A DNA stretch of 64,000 bases, from the NCBI GenBank assembly GCA_003427395.1, contig BFEA01000420.1, positions 858,316 to 922,315 of the forward strand, in the 5' to 3' direction. The stretch comes from Chara braunii (Eukaryota > Streptophyta > Charophyceae > Charales > Characeae). Positions within the stretch are counted from its first letter, which is position 1. Each line of letters opens with the position of its first letter. Shown here piece after piece: positions 55,653-64,000 of this stretch. Both the position numbers and the translations under genes were made by a program. The notes beneath the pieces are model-generated. The model searched no databases. It was not told where the DNA came from and worked only from the letters and a program-made list of their open reading frames with translations.

Positions 55653-56635
55653 GGCTCGGATCTTGGGGGGGTCCTTGTCCAGCTTACCCCGTTCTCTCTT
55701 CGATATACAGACATGATGCTGCCTATACATCTCGATACATTGATTCACAAAGCACACACAGCCTTCGGGCATATACATAGCTTGCGAATTATACATGGCC
55801 TACGGGCTACATACACAAGTTTCCACACATAGTGTTGTTTGTACATCTTCATACATAGATACACGAAGCATGCACAACCTTCACCTTAGCTATACACATA
55901 CATTTTGAACTACACAACTATCAGACTGGGGGGGTCTAGTCATTGGCTGGGGTCTAATATCTGCGGTAGGGATAGGTATGGGCCACCGAAGTTGATATTC
56001 GGGTAGAACTGTCTAGTGGCTATATATAAGGCTTAGACCCCGGGGTAAGGGTAGGGGTATAAGTCGCTCAGGCCAGTCCGAGTTCCGCCTGACCTTGGGT
56101 AAGCTAGGGAAAGGACAGTAAGACTGCTTCAATGGGTGCTACCCTGTCGGAAACCTAGGGCCCAGAGTCTCTTGGGGCCTATACTAGATTGTCTGGGCCT
56201 GGCGTCCGAAGTTCCCGTTCGGCAAGGCTCGTCCGATTCCGCTTCCACCAGGGATGGGCAACCTATCAGCCCTGGTGCCGATCACTGCTGTTCGGTCCAA
56301 GTGACCTGCCCATTGGTAGGGTAATGGTCCTGATTGCTGGTAGGATAGTGGGAAAGGGGGTGCGCTTGGAGTATTGACGTGTGGATGGGATATGAGGTGG
56401 TCTCATATTCCAGGACACCCACGGCCTAGTGCACCAGGTGATCACTGTGTACACAGTGACTGACCTCTACAACACCATGGACTTTTTTCAAGAAAAGAAA
56501 AAAAAAAGATTGGGCTCGATGCCTCAGTTTGTTTTGGACATACTGTAGATCAGATGGATAGGGTCTCCCATCATCTGACATATATTGCTTAACGTGCATA
56601 CATAGGTAGTTGGAGATATCAACACATCTTTGCAT
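55653..56635. other. No gene seen
   Basis: Repeated CATACA/ATACAT-type phrases at about 55,710-55,910 suggest an old diverged duplication (ACATAGCTTGCGAATTATAC and ATACATTTTGAACTACAC). The remainder is unremarkable. One tail hairpin 1 unit (GCTGGA/TCCAGC) sits just upstream, at 55,198-55,215. Confidence 0.4.
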
Positions 56636-56880
56636 AGGGACATTGGACCCGATCTCCAATAGATACATTCTCATCATTGTACAGGGACCCTGGACCTGAT
56701 TTCCAGCAGATACATTCACATCATTGTACAGGGACGCTGAACCCGATTTCCAGTAGGTGTAGCTCCCCACCAATAGATGGAGCCTTCGACTCCGGGACCT
56801 ACTTACTGGGGATGCTCTTATCACCTCGTTTAGTAGGTTTCCCGTATACGAAGTTTCAAAAAAAAAAAAAAAAAAAAAAA
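56636..56880 (+). repeat. Retroelement tail with tripled hairpin 1, hairpin 3 and poly(A)
   Basis: Three hairpin-1 units at about 48-bp spacing: ATTGGA/TCCAAT (56,642-56,660), CTGGA/TCCAG (56,690-56,706), and a worn GCTGAA/TCCAGT (56,736-56,754). Hairpin 2 follows. Hairpin 3 pairs CTTCG/CGAAG (56,784/56,849), GGG/CCC and CCTACT/AGTAGG (56,798/56,832), with loop centre TGCTCTTATC. Poly(A) is at about 56,857-56,880. It runs into LINE D in the opposite direction, so it appears to have inserted there. Confidence 0.82.
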
Positions 56881-56884
56881 TCCC

Positions 56885-59860
56885 ATTAGCCCCCTCGAAC
56901 AGTGTAGTCCCATATCTGCATGCGTTTCCCGTTTGTCCATTCCCACGCGGTCGGATCGAAAGGTAGGGCCTCGATCGGCGTTGAGGCTTCATAGGCAAAG
57001 AGGCCCTCTGTCTGATCTCCCACTACTCTTATGTTCATCAGTCCTTCCGGATTCTCTTCACAGTCCAGGTTGGTGTTCCGTTTCAACTTTGTAAGTCTCG
57101 CCCCAGGCAGGTTGGGCTCATGGGCTTCCAGAGTACGGACTCCCTGGTCGTTTGTCTGCACTTTCTAGACCACTAAAGGCAAGGGCAGATCTCCAAGCCT
57201 GACTACCCAATCTCCCTATTGCACATCGGGCCCTTATTTCAGGGCAAGTTGTCAGGCGAGGCGGATGGATTCTCGGATTTGGTGCAGTTTGTCATCCACA
57301 TTTTTGGCATACCTGAGCTGTTTCTCGAGGGCAGGTGTGACCCAATCCCTAGTCCGTGAGTCCCACAATCCCCCAATTGTGTAAATAGTAAATACCCTTT
57401 TTAACCCAGGTGAGCCATGGCGAGTTTGTTGTCAGTGGGAAGGGTTTGCCTGCCTCGTCCAGTATGTGGAGGTTGCCAAACAACGGTTGACGCCAGATGT
57501 GCCACCTGTTGGGAGGTCATTTTTGCTTTGGTGCAACCCGCCTCCAGAGACTGATCATGAATGACCACAATGGGTCGTTAGCTATGTCCTGTTTGGTGGC
57601 TTGGCCCGGGTTTCGTGCTGGCCCTAGGGGTGTCGGTGAGGGTGTGGACCAATGTGCATTGGTCAGCCACTGAAGGGGGTGCACATTGCTGTCGTCTGGC
57701 AATTTCGGGGCCAAGTTTGCTATCTGCGGACAGGCCAATGTCGCCCATGGGATGTCATTACCGGTGAGAAGTCTCACCAACACTTTGAAGATGAGGGCTT
57801 TCTTTCCTAGGGTCAAGGATTCCTAGACCCCCTTTGGATCTCGGTTGGGTAAGTACATCCCATCTTACTCCGTTTAGGCAACCTTGGGTATTTGCACCAT
57901 CGTTCTATTGGTAGGTCGTCATGGCTTTCTTGAGTCTTGCATATTGTTTTTGGTCGAGCGGCCATACTGCAAGCTTGTACCAGATTGCTGCTAGGATGGC
58001 TTTGTTGATAGTCAGAGCTCTACCAACCAATGAAATAATCAGGCTATCCCATCTGTTCAGTCTATCAACTACCAGGTTCACCAGGTTATCCCCGTGGTCA
58101 CTTGGGGGTCCAAGTGTTTCAATTTCACACCCAAGATCCTGATTGTTGTCTCTTTTGTTGCCCACTGTGATTGTGGTGGAGGGCCCTCTCCCTGTGGGTG
58201 CAGCCACCATCCCTCCGTCTTGGCAACCCAATTGACTTTCATATCTGCTGCCTGCGAGAAAAGTTGAATGCTTTGCGTCAGCGCTTGGGGGCTCTCCTCA
58301 TCGGTCCGAATCGGCACCGTTAGGTCATCTGCAAATAGTGACATCACCGGGATGAGGTGGTATGGCAAGTCTGGGATAGACACTTTGTGGATGCTGGGGT
58401 GTGCCCTAATTAGTGATGCCAGAACCTCCATTACTATGACAAAGAGTAGGGGCGCTATCGGGTCTCCTTGATGCACCGATCTCTGCAGGGGTATGGTCGA
58501 TGCAAGAAGACAATTGAGCATGATATTGGTTGAAGCCGACCTATGAAGGAGCTGCACCCAGTAGCTGAAGGCCGGAACGATGTTCATTTGTGACAGGCAC
58601 ATGTCTAGGAAGTCCCAGTCAACGTGATCGTAGTTTTTTTCAAAGTCTATGAAAAGCATCGCTGCTTAGACTTTACGCTGGCGGGTGTGCTTCATGGTCT
58701 CGTTTACTAGCAGGATGTTATGATCTTGTATGTTCCGGTTGGGCATGAAGCCTGTCTGATCGGGATGAATCAATAGATTCATCAGCGGCAACAACCTATT
58801 GGTCAGTGTTTTCACGACCAGTTTGTAGGGGACAGGAAGGTCTATGGTTTCTAATTTCTTCCTTATCCCCCTTGTCTCTGGATTTTGGAGAGGGAGGAAG
58901 GAGGAGTTGAGCTTATAGAATCCCAAACCTCTCTGGATGTGGGCGCGGAAGGGTAGGCCTAGTGTTATCATTCTGTGGTCGAAGGACCTACACGGGCTGA
59001 TGGTTGTAACGTCTGCTGCGATCACCAGCCCCACGAGATCCTTTTAAGCTAGAATGAGATCGATTCTAGAGTTGGCTAGTCCCCGCTGTCCTCTTGACTA
59101 CAGGCATGTACAAGCTTTTTGGGTAGGGTGCAGCTCCCTGAACGTATCTTCCAGTTGTCTGTTCATCATGAGTTGTTTCAGCATGATGACATCCGGGCTG
59201 GCCTGGGGTGGTAGTGGATGTGTTGGGCCCAGTTGTTGTGAGGATGATCTATGGTCCATATCCGGGTCCAAGGTGGTGTTAAAATCGCCAGCCATTATGA
59301 TGGGGGAATCATTCGGCAGGGTTTGATGCAGTGTGAGCCAGAGGTCGACTCTGGCAACCGGGTCATTTGGGGCATAGACACAAACCAGATAGATTTCCAC
59401 GTCTTGAAGTGCTGCTTTCAAATACACCCACCTCCCTTGACGTTTGTCGTAGTCATATGAGATTGGGGTAATTCTTAATGAAGGTGGCAGCCAAGTTGCC
59501 ACCCCTGCCGATGCCCGTTCTACAGCCGGTGCCGCAAACATAGTGTAGGGCTAGATTGAACAGCCTTTGCTGCTGTGCTTCGGTGTGTCTTGCAAGTGGG
59601 TCTCCTGCACACAAATGGCGTCCGGCCACTGACTCGTGTCGGTGGATCTAAACAAGCTCCACATGGCTTCTTTTTTTGGGGGTGATGCCTGAATGAGGCC
59701 ATTAATGTTGAGGGAACGAATCTGCTTTCGCCAGCGTTGCTGCCCATTGGGGCTGTTTGGTAACCTAGGGAGAACCCGGGGGGATGATAACCGTTGTGGG
59801 GGCTGTGGCGGGGTTGCCTGATGGTGTCTCCCTGCGGGGGGCCCACGAGGTCTATTCATT
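56885..59860 (-). pseudogene. LINE fragment D (family 2): ORF2 with internal deletion
   Basis: On the minus strand: RSLNINGLIQA (about 59,725), catalytic ICVQETHLQDT (about 59,610), YLVCVYAPND (about 59,375) and AGDFNTTLDPD (about 59,290) of the endonuclease. The reverse transcriptase fingers are missing: the frame passes from LQNPETRGIRKKL to VPYKLVVKTL near 58,850. The palm remains, with DQTGFMPNRNIQ, FIDFEKNYDHVDW (about 58,655), HQGDPIAPLLFVIVME (about 58,475) and an intact FADD (about 58,340). Thumb and linker regions follow, to ATKQDIANDPLW (about 57,590) and IWDYTVRGG at 56,900. The zinc domain is absent, cut by the opposed tail at 56,880. Confidence 0.87.
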
Positions 59861-60215
59861 GTTATTTGTTATGAGAAGTATCATGTACGAGCAGATCAGT
59901 TCAGTTCTTAATCAATGTGCTTGACAAAATGCACGAAAGGCAAATCATCCCATTGGTGGTGTTCTTCCAGGATTCTGTCTTCCAGTAGGATCTTCGTGAA
60001 CATCAGAACGCTGGTGAGGGTCCAGACAAAGTTGGTTATGAATCGTGTTGTCGATAGGTTCATAAGGTCGCTGTGGGTGAACTACTCGAAGTGCGACCCA
60101 ATCCTATTTTTGCAATGTTGTGGTTCCATCAGTAGGATAATGGGGATGATCTCTTCAGGAAATGATAGGGAGTTTGGTAGGACTGAGCCCCTCACTCCTT
60201 CAATGGCCAGGTTGA
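59861..60215. other. No gene seen
   Basis: Non-coding sequence between LINE D and a CCAGAACGACGC module. Confidence 0.4.
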
Positions 60216-60660
60216 GTTAGCGCCAGAACGACGCTAGCCAGCGCTGGGGCAGTGTTCTGTAACCTGCTTGTGTAGGAGCTTGAGGCTTTGTATAGAGGTC
60301 TGGAATTGCCGAGGGAGGAAGGCAATCTGCAAGCTTGACTAATGGCTACAATCTGGCCGACGATGGTCGGAGCTGGGGTGGGTAGCGCTGCCCTGTAACC
60401 GAGCCAGATTGGGGTGTGAGACCGGGAAGAGGCCTGATTGGTGCACAGCACGGGCTCAATTGTGATTGGTTGTTTGGAATGCATACAGGAAATTAGGGAT
60501 AGGATAGTAATTCAGTGCTAAGTAGACAATCTTTCTGATTAGTCATCATCTAGCTCTATTTCATGACCTCAATCACCCACTCTGACATCCTAAATCATCC
60601 AAAATGATCCTCAATCATCCGAAATTTTCATCAATTGTCAATCATCAATGTATTCCCATT
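60216..60660 (+). repeat. CCAGAACGACGC module, third copy, with ATC-rich end
   Basis: GCGCCAGAACGACGCTAGCC, GCTGGGGCAGTG, CTGTAACCTGC, GAGGCTTTGTA, TAGAGGTCTGG and GCCGAGGGAGGAAGGCAATC match the modules of the 2.9-kb insertion at 32,241 and 32,795. A partial further copy (GGTCGGAGCTGGGG, CTGCCCTGTAACC) lies at 60,365-60,410. As in the insertion, ATC-containing sequence follows (60,540-60,655). Confidence 0.65.
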
Positions 60661-60705
60661 CTAAGGGATGCTGGGCCCGGTTCCCAGCACGTGATGCTCC
60701 CCATA
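60661..60705 (+). repeat. Partial retroelement tail (hairpin 1)
   Basis: AAGGGATGCTGGG...CCCAGCACGTGATGCTCCCC: hairpin 1 is GCTGGG/CCCAGC (60,670-60,688), compensated relative to the usual stem. It is cut before hairpin 2 is complete, where the antisense frame of fragment G begins. Confidence 0.7.
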
Positions 60706-62163
<1,458 letters not shown>

Positions 62164-62413
62164 GACACAATAACTTCAATTACCCCAAACATGATCCACA
62201 AAAATTCCCCACAACTGTGGGAATGCACGAGCACTGGTCGAAGAAAGACGACAAGAGGTGCACAAGCCATCTACTGGCACGAAAGACACAACAAAAAGGG
62301 GCGACATGAAGGGAACGACGGCTGGACCAAATAAAATGGCAGGCACTTCCATACGGTCGATGACCCCCACCGGACAGGCGAAGAGGTAAAACCCTCCGGC
62401 CTCGGGCAAGGAG

Positions 62414-64000
62414 ATGGAAGGTGACAAGCCGCGCGTAAACCCAAATACCTCATGGAGGGATGTGGTGGCCACGCCTAGAGCATCGGCCAAACCTGCCCCC
62501 TCCACCTCAGCCAACCGCGGACATGCCCCGCCACAATTACTAAGAGCGCTGTCAACCCCAGACGTGAACGGGTCTGGGGAAACTTCGGCACTGGCACCCA
62601 TGGCCTCGCTTAAAAGCCATGTCCTACAGCAATTATATGTCAAGCCGGAGACAAAATTTCAGGTGAGAGAGGGTTATATTTACCCCCACTCCATCTTTGC
62701 AGCCAATGCCTTGGCAACACACAATGCAGTCTACATCCAAAAGGCGGCGCACTTCTGCTTCCCAGAAACACTATCGACAATCCCTGTAAATGGCAAAATC
62801 CATAGGATCATAGGTAGATTGGGGAAAACTAAGGCGGATCCGCAACTGGTACAGGAACACTTTCTGATCGAAGGTGATAACCCGAACTTCATTACGGTGG
62901 TTGCGCTGTACACGACCGACAAACACATCTTGCTCAACAGCAAAGTGATGCAGTTTAGGGGGAGGTCGGTACAAATATCACCGTGGTCATCGGCCAACCC
63001 CCAATCCACTGATGAAAAGCATGAGCTTCTCATGAGATCAAACTTCTGGTGGAATTCAGGTTTGTGCCCCTCTGCATACAAGGAGCCATCCTGACAGACC
63101 TGGATGACATATCTCATGTGAAAGGATACATCACGGATGTCCCCCAGTTTCTGGGGAGAAGAGATGACTCTTTGCTGGTAGCTGTGGATTGGGACCCAGA
63201 TTTCCCATTTCTCTTGAATGAGGAGTGGAGGTACTCCCATGGGGGAAGGGAATTCTCGGTCCCGGTCAGCCACTCACAGGATCTGTGCTGCTACGCATGC
63301 AAAGCCAGGGCCCACTTGAACACAGACGACGCATGCCCCCACAGCCACAGGCAAAAAATCAAGGGCCTTGTGGTTCCTTACCCGACAGACGAAGAACAAT
63401 GGTTCCCCGAGGAGAGAGAACTGGTGGGACGGGAACTTCGAGCATATGCAGATGGCACACCGAGAAAGTGGCTTTGGTATGGCATAGGCCGGCCAGCCGC
63501 TTTCCCGTCAGGAGCCAAACATATACTGAATGATGATCCCAATCAGAAAGGAAAGATGGGGGCAAACTCAAATCAGGAGGCAAAAATAACAGCACGGGCC
63601 AGACAACAGATCCAGAAGGGCCACAACCAATGGGCGGCAGTGACATCAAACACATGGACAAATCAAGGATTGAAAGAGAGGAGGAAACACAGAAGGAGAC
63701 AAAGAGGACTCCCCACACTGCAACAACCACCTCCTCCCTACAACTGCATCGTCCCGCCGAAAATTACATCCCGAAGCTGAAACCTGCTGTGGAACTTGAC
63801 CCTCACAAGAGTATGCAACAACCCGCGCCTCCCGTGCCACATAAGGAGGACGGGCAGGGGGCTCAGACTGAGCCCCAAACTGAGTCCACACATCAAGGCA
63901 CAGGAGCAATGGCACAGCAAGGGACTCTCGGTCAGACACAGCCTGACCGACCACACAATCAGCAGCCTACACCCACGAAAGACAGGCCGCTGCAATCTGC
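62414..64000 (+). pseudogene. LINE ORF1 (family 2) F, gag-like, running off the window
   Basis: Probable start ATG at 62,414 (GGAGATGGAAG). The N-terminal domain has FQVREGYIYPHS, VNGKIHRIIGRLGKTKADPQ and VQISPWSSA (62,660-62,990). A 1-base loss at about 63,047-63,050 shifts the frame, which continues EFRFVPLCIQGAILTDL, SLLVAVDWDPD and FSVPVSHSQ to the knuckle CYACKARAHLNTDDACPHS (63,289-63,348; Cys-x2-Cys-x4-His-x6-Cys). Then come a Gly-Lys-rich linker and a basic stretch, with a second frame change near 63,700-63,770 leading into a Gln/Pro-rich segment still open at 64,000. The layout matches plant L1 ORF1. It is an RNA-binding LINE protein by inference. Confidence 0.82.

Noticed and set aside
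11746-60705. Self-cleaving ribozyme (hammerhead or HDV-like) in the retroelement tails
   Set aside because: I looked for hammerhead core sequences (CTGATGA, GAAA) and an HDV-like nested pseudoknot and saw neither in the tails; this is an eye check, not a covariance search.

Overview
The window reads as nuclear DNA of a large, repeat-rich eukaryotic genome. Almost every recognisable coding stretch belongs to a non-LTR retrotransposon (LINE). There is an APE-type endonuclease, a reverse transcriptase with FADD-type active sites, a C-terminal zf-RVT zinc domain, and an ORF1 shaped like the DUF4283 plus zinc-knuckle ORF1 of plant L1 elements. That architecture points to the green lineage (land plant or streptophyte alga), but I cannot name the organism. 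I find no convincing host protein-coding gene, rRNA or intact tRNA.

Layout. 1-133 is an assembly artefact carrying a Nextera mate-pair junction adapter. 134-11,500 is non-coding: microsatellites, fold-back elements and a long hairpin array (8,450-10,004). 11,500-14,236 holds short repeats, a MITE with an 8-bp target duplication and LINE fragments. 14,237-23,335 is a decayed LINE on the minus strand (element A). 24-28.4 kb is non-coding and contains a second adapter artefact (26,008-26,045), a fold-back element and diverged duplications. 28,468-35,726 is a plus-strand LINE (element C) split by a 2.9-kb poly(A)-tailed non-coding insertion with a 14-15-bp target duplication. 36-37.8 kb holds retroelement tails, a fold-back element and an assembly gap. 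37,804-45,915 holds a LINE fragment (E) and a better-preserved LINE (B), both minus. 46-52.6 kb is non-coding and contains a second hairpin array (49,732-50,558). 52.6-56.9 kb has an ORF1 fragment (H), tandem repeats, tRNA-like heads and a structured tail. 56,885-64,000 carries three more LINE pieces (D, G, F).

Two LINE families are visible: family 1 (A, B and fragment I) and family 2 (C, D, E, F, with G and H probably related). Copies of both end in the same structured 3-prime tail: two small hairpins, in several copies a third longer hairpin, then poly(A). Every LINE copy is broken by stops, frameshifts, truncation or insertion, so none looks active as shown.

The most unusual signal is a recurring design: hairpins in which the apical loop sequence stays fixed while the stems differ from copy to copy yet remain self-complementary. 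It appears as (1) ten hairpins with an invariant TAAGAT loop at 49.7-50.6 kb, (2) about 23 hairpins with a TGT-type loop at 8.4-10.0 kb, and (3) the LINE tails, where a third hairpin keeps a CTYYTAYC loop on unrelated stems. I do not recognise these as a described system. They could reflect selection on RNA structure, or a DNA process that rewrites one palindrome arm from the other. A fold-back element at 5.2-5.5 kb, whose 12-nt loop segment is inverted between its arms, supports the second idea.
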